From contig JABTUA010000002.1 in the NCBI GenBank assembly GCA_015075635.1, positions 3,156,292 to 3,220,291 of the forward strand: a stretch of 64,000 nucleotides of DNA, read 5' to 3'. The stretch's first letter is position 1. Every line of letters begins with the position of its first letter. Origin of the DNA: Polyangiaceae bacterium (GTDB lineage: Bacteria > Myxococcota_A > Polyangia > Polyangiales > Polyangiaceae). Below the pieces are notes generated by a model, which was not told where the DNA came from, did not search any database, and saw only the letters and a program-made list of their open reading frames with translations. Positions 17,376-25,681 of the stretch are shown here, piece by piece. The translations under genes and the position numbers were made by a program.

Positions 17376-17401
17376 GCCCCGCCGGGATTACCCGACGGGG
17401 C
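17376..17401 (+). terminator. Attenuator terminator hairpin upstream of thrS-like gene
   Basis: GCCCCGCCGGG pairs with CCCGACGGGGC around an ATTA loop (11 positions, one mismatch), followed by CTTTCG. The left arm contains CCCGCCG (17378-17384), the exact complement of CGGCGGG (17320-17326) at the end of the leader ORF, giving a possible antiterminator pairing. The T-run is short, so termination could be partly Rho-dependent or the stem may act at the RNA level. Confidence 0.6.
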
Positions 17402-17457
17402 TTTCGAGCATCTTGGCTTCGTGCGCTCCGCCGGCCCGGCCCTGACGGAGAACGACC

Positions 17458-18645
17458 ATGCTCGACGAACGCGATCACAGGAGAATCGGCAAACGCCTCG
17501 ATCTGTTTCATTTCCAGGAGGAAGCCCCTGGAATGGTGTTCTGGCACCCGCGCGGCTTCGCGCTCTACCGGGAGCTGGAGCAGGCAGTGCGCCGGCAGAT
17601 CGCCGCACACGACTACCGCGAGGTGCGCACGCCGCAGCTGCTCGCCCGGTCCGTTTGGGAGCGGAGCGGCCACTGGGAGAGCTTCCCGGAAGGTTTGTTC
17701 GTGCTGCCGGAGCGAGACGTGGCGCTGAAGCCCGTGAGCTGTCCGGCGCACACGCAGCTCTTCCGCCAGCTCGCGCCTTCGTACCGCGACCTGCCGGTGC
17801 GCTTCGCCGAGCTCGGCCTGGTGCACCGCGACGAGCCGAGCGGCACGCTCCACGGGCTATTTCGCCTGCGCCAGTTCACGCAAGACGACGGTCATGTGTT
17901 CTGCGCGCCGGACCAGATCGAAGACGAGGTGGTGGCCTTCTGCCAGGGCCTGATGGCGTTCTACCGCGCGTTCGGCTTCGACGACGTGGCGGTGGCGCTG
18001 TCCTTGCGCCCGGAGGCTCGCGCCGGCTCGGACGCGACGTGGGACCGTGCCGAGGCGCTGCTCGCCGCGAGCGCGCGTCGTGCAGGGCTGTCGTTCGCAG
18101 AGCAACCCGGAGGCGGTGCCTTCTACGGCCCCAAGCTCGAGTTCGCGCTTCGGGACCGCTTCGGTCGCTCGTGGCAGTGCGGCACGATCCAGCTGGACTT
18201 CGTGCTGCCGGAGCGCTTCGAGCTCGAATACGTGGAGCGGGGCGGCGGCCGGAGCCGGCCCGCCATGCTCCACCGGGCGCTGTTCGGCAGCTTCGAACGC
18301 TTCCTCGGCATCCTGCTCGAGCACCACGCCGGCGCGGTGCCGGAGTGGCTCTCGCCCGAGCAGGTGGTGGTGGCGCCGGTGTCCGGCGCCGAGCACGCCT
18401 ACGCGCTGGAGGTAGTGGAGAGCATGCGGGCGCGGGGGCTCCGCGTCCGGCTCGACGCCGGCGAGGAGTCGCTCTCGCGCCGGGTGGCCGCAGCCCACGA
18501 GGCCGGCGTGCCGCTGTTCGCCGTGGTCGGCGCGCGGGAGCAACGGGAGCGGAGCCTGTCAGTACGCTCCAGACGAGAACGCCATGCGCTCCCCCTCGAG
18601 CAGGCCCTCGACCAGCTGAGGAGCGTGTGCCGTGCACCTCTGTGA
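17458..18645 (+). CDS. Threonyl-tRNA synthetase-like protein, catalytic core and anticodon domain only
   Basis: 395 aa against about 640 for full ThrRS: it lacks the TGS and editing domains and starts at the class II core. Motif 1 region YREVRTPQLL, ThrRS zinc ligands visible as the Cys in VSCPAHTQLF, the His in FTQDDGHVF and the His in RPAMLHRALFGS, motif 2 LFRLRQFTQDDGH, motif 3 LHRALFGSFERFLGILLEH, and an anticodon-binding domain (QVVVAPVSGAEHAYALEVVE). All key residues are present, so it should charge tRNA or a tRNA-like partner. It sits behind a Thr leader peptide and hairpin. Probably a second, editing-free ThrRS paralog; a full-length thrS is expected elsewhere. Confidence 0.85.
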   Translation: MLDERDHRRIGKRLDLFHFQEEAPGMVFWHPRGFALYRELEQAVRRQIAAHDYREVRTPQLLARSVWERSGHWESFPEGLFVLPERDVALKPVSCPAHTQLFRQLAPSYRDLPVRFAELGLVHRDEPSGTLHGLFRLRQFTQDDGHVFCAPDQIEDEVVAFCQGLMAFYRAFGFDDVAVALSLRPEARAGSDATWDRAEALLAASARRAGLSFAEQPGGGAFYGPKLEFALRDRFGRSWQCGTIQLDFVLPERFELEYVERGGGRSRPAMLHRALFGSFERFLGILLEHHAGAVPEWLSPEQVVVAPVSGAEHAYALEVVESMRARGLRVRLDAGEESLSRRVAAAHEAGVPLFAVVGAREQRERSLSVRSRRERHALPLEQALDQLRSVCRAPL

Positions 18646-18813
18646 GCTTCCGGCCTTGTCGGGCACGACGAACCGGAGCACCGCCAGCCCGAGGCAGCTC
18701 GAGAGGCCCAGGAGGCGCAGGTACCACGGCTGCCCCTTGGCGCGTGAGAGGTTGATGCACGCCACGACGAAGATCACGTTGCCGAAGACGATGAGCAGCG
18801 CGGCGCGTAGCAC
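18559..18813 (-). CDS. Small two-TM membrane protein or gene fragment
   Basis: From the GTG at 18811-18813 the frame gives LRAALLIVFGNVIFVVACIN and WYLRLLGLSSCLGLAVLRFV, two membrane segments, then a hydrophilic tail overlapping the end of the thrS-like gene by 87 bp on the other strand. The upstream edge coincides with the IS91-derived end at 18815, so the 5' part may have been removed. The family is not recognised. Confidence 0.35.
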   Translation of the reverse strand: MLRAALLIVFGNVIFVVACINLSRAKGQPWYLRLLGLSSCLGLAVLRFVVPDKAGSSQRCTAHAPQLVEGLLEGERMAFSSGAY

Positions 18814-18814
18814 A

Positions 18815-19060
18815 TTTGAACTGCCAAAACCCACCGAGCGCAAGAGTACGCGGCGTTGGAGCTTGGGTCGAGTGCTGCCCGCGAACCCCGACGGGGCGGT
18901 TTGGCAGAAACTATTCGGGCGTCGCGCGCGGCGCAGGTCATACCTCCGCCTTCGGCGAGGCGCTCGGCGAGCGAAGGCCTCACGCTTTCGCGAAGCCCAA
19001 CATCAACTGCTCGGGCACGCGCACTTTCGCATGCTCGGCTGGCGGCGCCCTCGGGCCGAG
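18815..19060 (-). mobile_element. IS91-like element end with last transposase codons
   Basis: Two blocks match the fuller element at 58.9-60.7 kb: AAACCCACCGAG through GTCGAGTGCTGCCCGCGAAC (like 58918-58980) and the reverse-strand coding LGPRAPPAEHAKVRVPEQLM ending LGFAK (like 59079-59150, VPEQLMLGFGKE). It is therefore the 3' terminus of an IS91-family element without the rest. It lies between the thrS-like and Ser/Thr kinase genes. Confidence 0.75.
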
Positions 19061-19141
19061 TGCGGGGCGACCCCGGAGCGTTCATGGATCGAGCGCTGCT
19101 GGAGGGGAACCCGCACAAGATCGGAGAATCTCACCACCGAA

Positions 19142-21025
19142 TCAATGCGAGCCGCCGCGACTGGCCTTGGGAACCAGCTGGCGCAAGTGCCAGAGGTGGG
19201 AGAAGAGGCGTAGCTTGACGTCGATGCGCTCGTCGTTCAGGCGTGCCAGGACGAACGACGGCAAGAGCACCATGAACACCGAGCCGACCAGCAACAGGAT
19301 CTGGACGGGGGCAGACGGAAGCTCGGTCAGACGCGGTAGGAGCAAGAGCCCACCCTCGGTGAACGTCATCGAAGGCGGGAGCACACCCCCGAGCTCGAGC
19401 GCGAAGGGCGCGATCACGGCGAGGGTGCCGATCGCCACGGTCGCGCCGCGCTTGATCCCGCGTGGCGCGAACGCGGCAAAGTAGATGGTGTTCTGGGCTG
19501 CGAGCGCAGGCACCAACATGAACGGACCCAGGAACAACGACAGCACGCCCATGGCAGCGGTGCTGAGCACGAGGACGACGAACCCCATCATGTCGCTCAC
19601 GTGCTTCCTGGAATGGAGCCAGAGGCAGAGCGCGGTGCACACGGCCATGGACAGCGCGAGGATCACCCACCCCGCGTAGCTCTTGATACCGGGCCAGAAC
19701 AGCAGGGGGGAGAGCAGGAGCCAGTTCGAGAACGATATCGCTCCGAGTTTCGCCATCTGCCGGCGCTCGCCCGCGAGCGACTCCTTGAACTCGAGCAGCG
19801 CCTCGGGCGGCGGCGCGGTCGGACCCTCCAGCAGGAGCGCGCTCATGAGCTCCAGCGCTTGGCCATTCGTGGGGTCGAGCGCGATGGCCCGGTTGAGGTC
19901 CGCGATGGCGCTCGCGCGCTGCTTCCCATCGAGGCTCCCGGGACCCCCCAGCGCCTCTCGCGCCGCAGAGAAGTGGCCGAGCGCGAGCTCCTTGCGCAGC
20001 GCGAGATCCCGGTCGCCGTTCAACCAGCGATCGACCTCGTCCGCGAGCTCCCGCGCGCTGGCGAAGCGCTCGGCCGGATCGAGCGCGGTCGCCCGCACGC
20101 AGATCTCGTCGAACTCGGGCGGGACGCCGCGCCCGGGAGCGCGCACGGTGGGGCGCGCGTCCGCGCCCGCGAACGTCGACTGGATCAGCGCGTTGCTGGC
20201 GTCGTGCGAGTGCAACGGCTCGAGCGTCAGACACTCGAACAAGATGGCGCCGAGCGCGTACACGTCGGCGCGAGCGTCGAGCGGCTCTCCCCGGAGCTGT
20301 TCCGGAGGCATGTAGCCGAGCGTGCCGACGACGGCGCCGGCCAGCGTGGCGAGCTCGGGCCCGGGGTTGACGTTGGTGAGCTCCGGATCGAACTCCCCGG
20401 TCTGCTTGGCCAGCCCCCAGTCGAGGACGTAGACCTCGCCGTAGTCGCCCAGCATGGTGTTCGCTGGCTTGAGGTCCCGATGGATGATGCCGCGCGCGTG
20501 GGCGAAGGCCACGGCTTGGGCGAGTTGGACGAAGGCCCGGAGCAAGCGGTGCCGCGGATACTTTTCGAGCTCGGTGCCCGCACGCAGGCGCTCGAGGACC
20601 GCCTCCAGCGTCCTGCCTCGCACGCGGCGCATCGTGAAGTACGGGCCGCTGGGCCCGCTGCCGAGGTCGTACACCGGCACGATCGAAGGGTGCTCGAGCT
20701 GTCCCTGGATGCGCGCTTCGGCGAGGAAGCGCTGGCGCAACCCCGCCACTTCGGCGGCAGAAGCGCGAATCACCTTCAAGGCGACTTCCCGACCGATGCG
20801 CCGATCTTCGCAAGCCAGGACCTGTCCCATGCCGCCTTCACCGAGCAGCGTCTCGCGCCGATACCGTCGTTCGAAAGTCTCCTCGCCCAGCTCCGGGTTC
20901 TCGACATCGCGAGCAGGAGCGACCTGCGTGGGCTGCTCGAAAGACCCCTCGAGTCGCGGCTCCGGACGCACCAGGGTCAGCGAGTCCTGGGCCGGCGCCG
21001 CCGGAGACCTCTCGTCGCGAGCCAT
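19142..21025 (-). CDS. Membrane-anchored serine/threonine protein kinase
   Basis: 627 aa. Kinase domain about residues 55-330: GEGGMGQV glycine loop, VALKVIR with the ATP lysine, IIHRDLKPANTMLGDYG catalytic loop, LDWGLAK in place of DFG, and GTLGYMPPEQLRGEPLDARADVYALG. A helical region with a TPR-like segment (SAIADLNRAIALDPTNGQAL) follows, then about six hydrophobic segments (residues 430-600) and a short cytoplasmic tail. Kinases with this layout are abundant in myxobacteria and act in signalling; the substrate is unknown. DWG for DFG occurs in bacterial STPKs and need not mean inactivity. Confidence 0.9.
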   Translation of the reverse strand: MARDERSPAAPAQDSLTLVRPEPRLEGSFEQPTQVAPARDVENPELGEETFERRYRRETLLGEGGMGQVLACEDRRIGREVALKVIRASAAEVAGLRQRFLAEARIQGQLEHPSIVPVYDLGSGPSGPYFTMRRVRGRTLEAVLERLRAGTELEKYPRHRLLRAFVQLAQAVAFAHARGIIHRDLKPANTMLGDYGEVYVLDWGLAKQTGEFDPELTNVNPGPELATLAGAVVGTLGYMPPEQLRGEPLDARADVYALGAILFECLTLEPLHSHDASNALIQSTFAGADARPTVRAPGRGVPPEFDEICVRATALDPAERFASARELADEVDRWLNGDRDLALRKELALGHFSAAREALGGPGSLDGKQRASAIADLNRAIALDPTNGQALELMSALLLEGPTAPPPEALLEFKESLAGERRQMAKLGAISFSNWLLLSPLLFWPGIKSYAGWVILALSMAVCTALCLWLHSRKHVSDMMGFVVLVLSTAAMGVLSLFLGPFMLVPALAAQNTIYFAAFAPRGIKRGATVAIGTLAVIAPFALELGGVLPPSMTFTEGGLLLLPRLTELPSAPVQILLLVGSVFMVLLPSFVLARLNDERIDVKLRLFSHLWHLRQLVPKASRGGSH

Positions 21026-21232
21026 CGGCGGCTGAGACTACCACGCCGCGGGGTTCGGTCAGCGCGCGAAGGAGTGGCGACTCCGGCCGCCCGCGCCCGG
21101 ATCGCCACTCACAGTCCGCGCGACGACGCTCGGCCCGGGACCTGGAGCGCGTCGCACCGGTGAGCATCGGTGATCGCTTAGGCCGCTGCACGACGTGAAC
21201 TCGCTGAGTTTCCGGGGGCTCGATAGGCATGA

Positions 21233-21503
21233 GGTCACCGAGCCCCAGCCCCAGACCGTGGCGGTGTTGTCCTGCCCCAACCCGCGCGTCCTCGAGCGCG
21301 GTGCAGCACTGCGCCGACGCTGCTCGACGCTGTCTCCGGCCGCGCGACCTTCCCCAAAGCCGTGCTCGCGGACGGCGCCCCGCGAAGCGCGCGGAAGCGC
21401 AGTGCTCGGCACTCGCGCGGTCCGCTGCGCGCGGCAGGGGAAGGTGGCTCGGCGAAACCCGTCACCAGCCGCGCACGGGCAGAAGGCGTGATAGAGTTGC
21501 CGG
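21233..21503. repeat. Dispersed repeat R1, copy b
   Basis: Best-preserved copy next to a living gene: runs from GTCACCGAGCCCCAGCCCCA to the antitoxin start. Aligns with 11556-11822 along its whole length and with 23750-23975 in the core. Copies a and b share an open plus-strand frame (CPNPRVL...) ending at the same TGA just before the antitoxin start. The 205 bp between the kinase start and this repeat show nothing else recognisable. Confidence 0.8.
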
Positions 21504-21728
21504 GTGACTGAACCGGCTACTGCCCGAGACCTTTGGCCACTCGTCGAGAAGCTGTCGCACGAGGAGCAGGTTCGTTTGGCGAGACTCGCGCTGCGTGCGG
21601 CTGCGTTGGGCCGCTCCGCCAACGTCGCCTACCGCGCGCAGCCCCCGACGAACGACGAGTTCGGGACCGACGAAGATCCCCTCGCGTGGGACGCGGAGGG
21701 TTGGGAGGCCTTCGGTGCGGCGAGGTGA
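21504..21728 (+). CDS. Antitoxin-like partner of MazF-type toxin
   Basis: 74 aa from a GTG (MTEPATARDLWPLVEKLSHE). The N-terminal part is helical (SHEEQVRLARLALRAAALG), as in small antitoxins of the DUF2281-like or RHH-less type, and the C-terminal part is acidic (DEFGTDEDPLAWDAEGWEAF), typical of a disordered toxin-binding tail. It overlaps the downstream MazF-like gene by 14 bp. No clear DNA-binding motif is visible, so the antitoxin call rests on size, acidity and context. Confidence 0.65.
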   Translation: MTEPATARDLWPLVEKLSHEEQVRLARLALRAAALGRSANVAYRAQPPTNDEFGTDEDPLAWDAEGWEAFGAAR

Positions 21729-22050
21729 GATCCGATGGTACACGTTCGCGAGCCCGGACAAGCGACGTCCCGTTCTCCTCATGACTCGGGACAGCGTCAT
21801 CGACACGCTCTCGGAAGTAATCGTCGCTCCGGTCACGCGCACTCTTCGCGGCATCGACACCGAAGTCGTCTTGACACCTGAAGACGGCATGCCGGTCGCT
21901 TGCGCAGCCAACCTGGATCACGTGTCGCTTGCGCGAAAGACTCGGCTCGGAGCCGTGATAGCCACTTTGCCCGAGGCGCGCTGGACAGAGGTGGAAGCTG
22001 CCCTGCTCGTGGCTTGTGGTTTTCGAGGCGAGACACCGCAACGCGCCTGA
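21715..22050 (+). CDS. MazF/PemK-family toxin (endoribonuclease)
   Basis: 111 aa from the GTG at 21715 inside the end of the antitoxin gene. Begins RRGEIRWYTFASPDKRRPVL, the standard MazF/PemK opening with the conserved Arg-Gly and RPVL, followed by VIVAPVTRTLRGIDTEVVL and a terminal VEAALLVACGF. MazF toxins cut mRNA at short sites and form a dimer inhibited by the antitoxin. Likely a functional toxin-antitoxin pair; its leader region lies in repeat R1. Confidence 0.8.
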   Translation: MRRGEIRWYTFASPDKRRPVLLMTRDSVIDTLSEVIVAPVTRTLRGIDTEVVLTPEDGMPVACAANLDHVSLARKTRLGAVIATLPEARWTEVEAALLVACGFRGETPQRA

Positions 22051-22065
22051 CCCGGGCGGGCGGAG

Positions 22066-22135
22066 CCCGGCCGCGGTGCAGGCAGGAGCCTGCGGCTCGG
22101 AAGCTCACGACGCCGTCATCGAAGTGAGCGGACAC
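22066..22135. repeat. Direct repeat R2, copy a
   Basis: CCCGGCCGCGGTGCAGGCAG followed by CGGAAGCTCACG and CGCCGTCATCGAAG. The second copy at 23441-23520 is in the same orientation, and the pair flanks the lipoprotein gene at 22223-23326. Confidence 0.7.
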
Positions 22136-22222
22136 GAGTCCCGGCAGGCGCGACTCGCGTGTCGGTGAGCCGCCGCGAGCTCGAACTGGTCGAGCTCAGG
22201 CCGCGCGTGTAGGCTTGCATCC

Positions 22223-23326
22223 ATGGGGCATTGGTCCGGCAGAGCACTTGCTGGGTCCCTTGCGCTCCCCCTCGCGCTCAGCGTCGTAGACTGCGGTCGC
22301 GTGGACAACGACGATCGCGCGGCCGCCGAACCGGATGCGAGCGGCGCAGTCGACGCCAGCACAGACGCTTCATCGGAGGCGGCGGACGCGCCGGCGGAGA
22401 CTTCGGCCAAGGACGCGCCGGACGGCGCCGAAGACGCGAGCCCTTGGCAACCGGAGGTGCTTGCGACGCTTCAGTTCGTCGAAGCGATGCGAGTCGACTC
22501 CAATGCGGTCTTCGTCGCGGAGCGCAGCCCAGTCGAAGTCAGAACGATAAGTCGCATCGACGCGCTTACCGGTCAGGTCAGTCTGGTAACGAATGACGTC
22601 AAACCGGCAGTCATTGACATGGTACTGACACCTGAGCGCGTGATCTGGACGGAGTACAGCGGTAAGTTGGGCTCACCGCCGCAGTCTTCGACCCGCGCGG
22701 TAGCGCCTGACGGTGGCGCGGTGAAGGATCTCATGCTGCTCACACCGAACGCGCAGCATCTGGCACTGGGCGCGAGCTGGCTCTGGTTCGCGCATTCGCA
22801 AGAGCTCAAGCGCTATTCACTGCTCACGGGCGAGATCACCAGCATTCTCGGTGGAGTATACGGCGACCCGGCCGCAGATAACACGCACGTCTTCTTTCTG
22901 CACGGTAGCGTCCTCTCTCGATGCGAGTACGCCACGGGCACCTGCTCCGACCTGGGCGTCGAGCCGGGCGGCCCGATGTTCAGCTCTCGAGTACGTGACG
23001 GCTTCTGGTACTGGATGGCGGGCACGACCAAGGGAACGTTCGCGCTTCGCCGCATGCCGGTGTCTGGTGGCCCTGCGTCCATCGTGCTCGAAGGTGACCT
23101 GTTCCCCGCTGAGTTCGTCGTGCACGAGCGGTTGTTCTGGCTCGAGCAAGGCACCCTCGCGGAGGATTGCGACGGACGTGTAATGCGAGCCACGCTCTCC
23201 GGAGCTCAGCCGACGACCGTGGCGAGCGCCTGCTGGCCCTATGCCATCGCGGCAAACGACGAGTACCTTTTCTACCTGGAGCTGAAGGGCGGGCAGACCC
23301 TTCTGCGCCGTGCGCCGTTGCACTGA
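22223..23326 (+). CDS. Lipoprotein-like protein with predicted beta-propeller
   Basis: 367 aa with a signal ending SVVDCGR (atypical lipobox), then an acidic Ala/Asp/Glu linker to about residue 75. The rest has regularly spaced short beta motifs (TPERVIWTEY, ASWLWFAHSQEL, DNTHVFFLHGS, VHERLFWLEQG, NDEYLFYLELKGG), suggesting a five- to six-bladed propeller like those in many myxobacterial surface proteins. Function unknown. Flanked by direct repeat R2 on both sides. Confidence 0.72.
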   Translation: MGHWSGRALAGSLALPLALSVVDCGRVDNDDRAAAEPDASGAVDASTDASSEAADAPAETSAKDAPDGAEDASPWQPEVLATLQFVEAMRVDSNAVFVAERSPVEVRTISRIDALTGQVSLVTNDVKPAVIDMVLTPERVIWTEYSGKLGSPPQSSTRAVAPDGGAVKDLMLLTPNAQHLALGASWLWFAHSQELKRYSLLTGEITSILGGVYGDPAADNTHVFFLHGSVLSRCEYATGTCSDLGVEPGGPMFSSRVRDGFWYWMAGTTKGTFALRRMPVSGGPASIVLEGDLFPAEFVVHERLFWLEQGTLAEDCDGRVMRATLSGAQPTTVASACWPYAIAANDEYLFYLELKGGQTLLRRAPLH

Positions 23327-23440
23327 AGCGAGGCCGGCCCCCTCCGCCCCGCGCCCGGCGCTTGCGCACACCTTCCACTCTCGCGACGATCACCCGAGCA
23401 GGCACGGCGCCTGGCGCGAGTCGTGCGCCAAATGGGCAGC

Positions 23441-23520
23441 GCCCGGCCGCGGTGCCGGGCAGGAGCCAGCGGCGCGGAAGCTCACGTCGCCGTCATCGAA
23501 GCGAGGCGACACAGACTCGG
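23441..23520. repeat. Direct repeat R2, copy b
   Basis: GCCCGGCCGCGGTGCCGGGC followed by GCGCGGAAGCTCACGTCGCC and GTCATCGAAGCGAG; aligns with 22066-22135. Same orientation, 1.3 kb apart. Confidence 0.7.
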
Positions 23521-23749
23521 AGCGACGCGTCTCCCCCACGCGCGCGGCGCGCGCCCTCGGCAAGGCGCCGTGGTCTTGGCTCTACGTCATCCGGCGCGCG
23601 CTGCCGCGTAAGGGGGAGACCGCGGCGCGAAGCGCCGCGAGTGGGGGCAGCTACTTCACCACCGGGATCTCCACGGTGTTGATCAGCTTCGTCCCCATCC
23701 CCGCCGGGTAGGCGTACGACACGTACGCGTGTGTACACGTCGCTCGGGC
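23521..23749. other. Intergenic stretch with possible gene tail
   Basis: Together with R2b and R1c this is part of a 670-bp gene-free stretch. On the minus strand, a frame ending at a stop near 23651 gives HAYVSYAYPAGMGTKLINTV then EIPVVK, which looks like the last residues of an exported protein whose front is replaced by repeat R1. No other gene is seen. Confidence 0.3.
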
Positions 23750-23975
23750 CGTGTTCCTGCCCCAACCCGCGCGTCCTCGATCACGGTGCGGCACTGAACA
23801 GGCACTGCCAGGCGCTGTCTCCGGCCGCGCGACCTTCCCCAAAGCCGTGCTCGCGAACGGCGCCCGCGGAGCGCGCGGAAGCACAGTGCTCCGCACTCGC
23901 GCCGTCCGCTGCGCGCGGCAGGGGAAGGTGGCGCGGCGGGATCCGTCACCATCCACGCCCGGGCAGAGGGCCGTT
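23750..23975. repeat. Dispersed repeat R1, copy c
   Basis: Core copy starting at GTTCCTGCCCCAACCCGCGC and ending near CGCCCGGGCAGAGGG. Shares CTGTCTCCGGCCGCGCGACC and GCTGCGCGCGGCAGGGGAAG with copies a and b but has a single-base loss that shifts the frame conserved in those two. It lacks the antitoxin start. Confidence 0.78.
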
Positions 23976-23994
23976 GGGCGTGGTGTGGCGCTCA

Positions 23995-24480
23995 TCAGTC
24001 AGCCGCGCCATCGCCGAGACCGGCCTTGGTGGCGGTGAGAGCACAGTTCCCCGAGTAGTAGCCCGGTTCCCACGCACAGCTCCCGCTGAGCGTGCTCACG
24101 TCAGCAGAGACCTCGGCCTCACACCAGGAATTATTCCAGGTACTTCCACTGCTGCCCACGTGCCAGCGGAGCATGATGTGTGTGACGCCTGCGTCGCGCT
24201 CCTCGCGAACGTCGCCGACACCTTCGAGCGAGCAATTGGAGAATGTGATGTCGCAGCCGTCGAACCCTTGGTTGGCAGAGCTCACGGTGCAGGTTTCCGC
24301 GTTGTTGCAGGAGACCATCCAAGTGCCCTCGTAACGTTTGCAGCCATACGGGTCGCTCGTCTCGCTCACCGTTTCGGCGCTGCACGCGGCTCCAAGGCTG
24401 ACCATCACTCCAAGAGCGCAGCTCGCCACGAGCAGACGAAGGCGGCGAAGGGAGCTGCGCCGACCGTGAGTGCCTTCCAT
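23995..24480 (-). CDS. Small Cys-rich lipoprotein
   Basis: 161 aa from the ATG at 24478-24480. Arg-rich N-region, hydrophobic core and lipobox LGAAC. The mature part has nine Cys (YGCKRY, VSCNNAETCTV, DGCDITFSNCS, SWCEAEV, GSCAWEP, GNCALT), suggesting four disulfides in a compact beta fold of the kind seen in secreted binding proteins. Follows the outer-membrane-like gene at 24500 by about 20 bp on the same strand, so the two are probably co-transcribed. Function unknown. Confidence 0.7.
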   Translation of the reverse strand: MEGTHGRRSSLRRLRLLVASCALGVMVSLGAACSAETVSETSDPYGCKRYEGTWMVSCNNAETCTVSSANQGFDGCDITFSNCSLEGVGDVREERDAGVTHIMLRWHVGSSGSTWNNSWCEAEVSADVSTLSGSCAWEPGYYSGNCALTATKAGLGDGAAD

Positions 24481-24499
24481 GATCGTTGCTTTCCATTCG

Positions 24500-25231
24500 T
24501 CAGAACAAGTACGCAACCTGGGCGACCGCTGCGGACCAAAGCGTGTCGAGCTTGTGGAACAGCTTGAACTGCCCGTAACCGTTCGCCGTCGCGATGCACT
24601 TGAGTCGGGGCAGGTTGATTGCGTCGACCATGAGCCCCACCTCGATCTCTCGGCGAGCTCCATAGGAGCTGCTGAAGCCGAACGCAGGCCCGAGCGCGAG
24701 ACGCTCGTAGGAAATGTCGCCGCAGACGTCGTTGTGATGGTCCACCCACGCGTAGCCGACGACCGCGCCCGTGCGAAATGCGAACGACTCGCTCAGCCAC
24801 CAACCGGCCAGAATCGTGCTGCCGACGATATCGAATCGGTTGTAAGAGGTTTCCGTGCCACTCGCGTCCTTCTCGGAGGTCTCGCTCGTGACGCGGTGCT
24901 GATACCAGACGGCGACGACACCGTGAAAGACGGGATCAACCTCGAATCGCACCGCCCCACCGATCTCGCCAAACCCGTTCGGCATGGGAAAGTCGTCGTT
25001 GTTCAGCATGAAACCCGCCCCCACGAGCGGGCCGACGCGCGGCACGGGCAGCGCTGGCACCGCCTGCTCGGCTTCGGCACGCACGGGAGCGACGCGGCAC
25101 ACCAGCACGAGCGTGGCCATCGTGATGGCCGCCAATGTCTTCGCGCGCCAGGCTCGCACGGCACCGAAGCGCAGGCGCCTTCGTTCGATGCCCGAGGGCC
25201 TCCGCATGCACGCGAGCGTACGGGCCGACAT
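24500..25231 (-). CDS. Outer-membrane beta-barrel-like protein
   Basis: 243 aa; an internal ATG (25205-25207) would give a better signal start. A long basic N-region and hydrophobic stretch end at APVRAEA, a signal peptidase I site. The mature part alternates hydrophobic and polar residues with many aromatics (LVGAGFMLNNDDFPMPNGFG, GGAVRFEVDPVFHGVVAVWY, AFRTGAVVGYAWVD) and ends in AVAQVAYLF with a terminal Phe, the classical beta-barrel end. Probably a small eight- to ten-strand barrel. Confidence 0.7.
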   Translation of the reverse strand: MSARTLACMRRPSGIERRRLRFGAVRAWRAKTLAAITMATLVLVCRVAPVRAEAEQAVPALPVPRVGPLVGAGFMLNNDDFPMPNGFGEIGGAVRFEVDPVFHGVVAVWYQHRVTSETSEKDASGTETSYNRFDIVGSTILAGWWLSESFAFRTGAVVGYAWVDHHNDVCGDISYERLALGPAFGFSSSYGARREIEVGLMVDAINLPRLKCIATANGYGQFKLFHKLDTLWSAAVAQVAYLF

Positions 25232-25254
25232 GCCTGGGGTCCATGGTCATTTCT

Positions 25255-25345
25255 CGTCCACTTGCAGAGCCGCTCTACCCGGCGGCGGTCCCGCCCGTCG
25301 ACGACCTGAGCGACGTAGACGTTGATGCCGCGCAACGCGCAGCTG
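25255..25345 (-). mobile_element. IS91-family transposase fragment
   Basis: Minus-strand frame reads LRGINVYVAQVVDGRDRRRV then ERLCK, matching RGINIHAVQVGRRDRRRVER and LCRY in the fuller copy near 59.6 kb (IS91 region ahead of the C-terminal domain). Only about 90 bp are recognisable. The remaining 340 bp up to the VWA gene (25346-25681) show no gene. Confidence 0.6.
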
Positions 25346-25681
25346 TCGGCCGGGCAATACCCGGGCTCGCTCTCCCGCTGTCCGCACTCCGCGCGGACGT
25401 GCGTCAGATGGAGGTACCCCGGGTGGCGTCGCGCGTCGCGCCCCTCGCGCCGGCTCCGCTGCGTCGTCGATCGATCGAGAGCTTGCACACAGAATCCGCG
25501 ACGTCGAGCCGTGTGCCGGCGCGCGCAGTAACGAAGAACCTTCGGTCGCCTGCAAGAAATGACTACTCCGCGATCTGCACCGCGCAATCCTCGCGCGCGA
25601 ACCGAGCGCGCACACTCGAACGCTTCGTGTTAGCTTCCGACTCGGGGTGGGAAGTCTGCCCCGGCTGGGGAGACCGGATCG

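Noticed and set aside
21297..21491. Conserved open frame inside R1 as a real small gene
   Set aside because: Copy c has a frame break and the peptide is Arg/Pro/Ala-rich like random GC-rich DNA; DNA-level repetition explains it. Kept only as a note.
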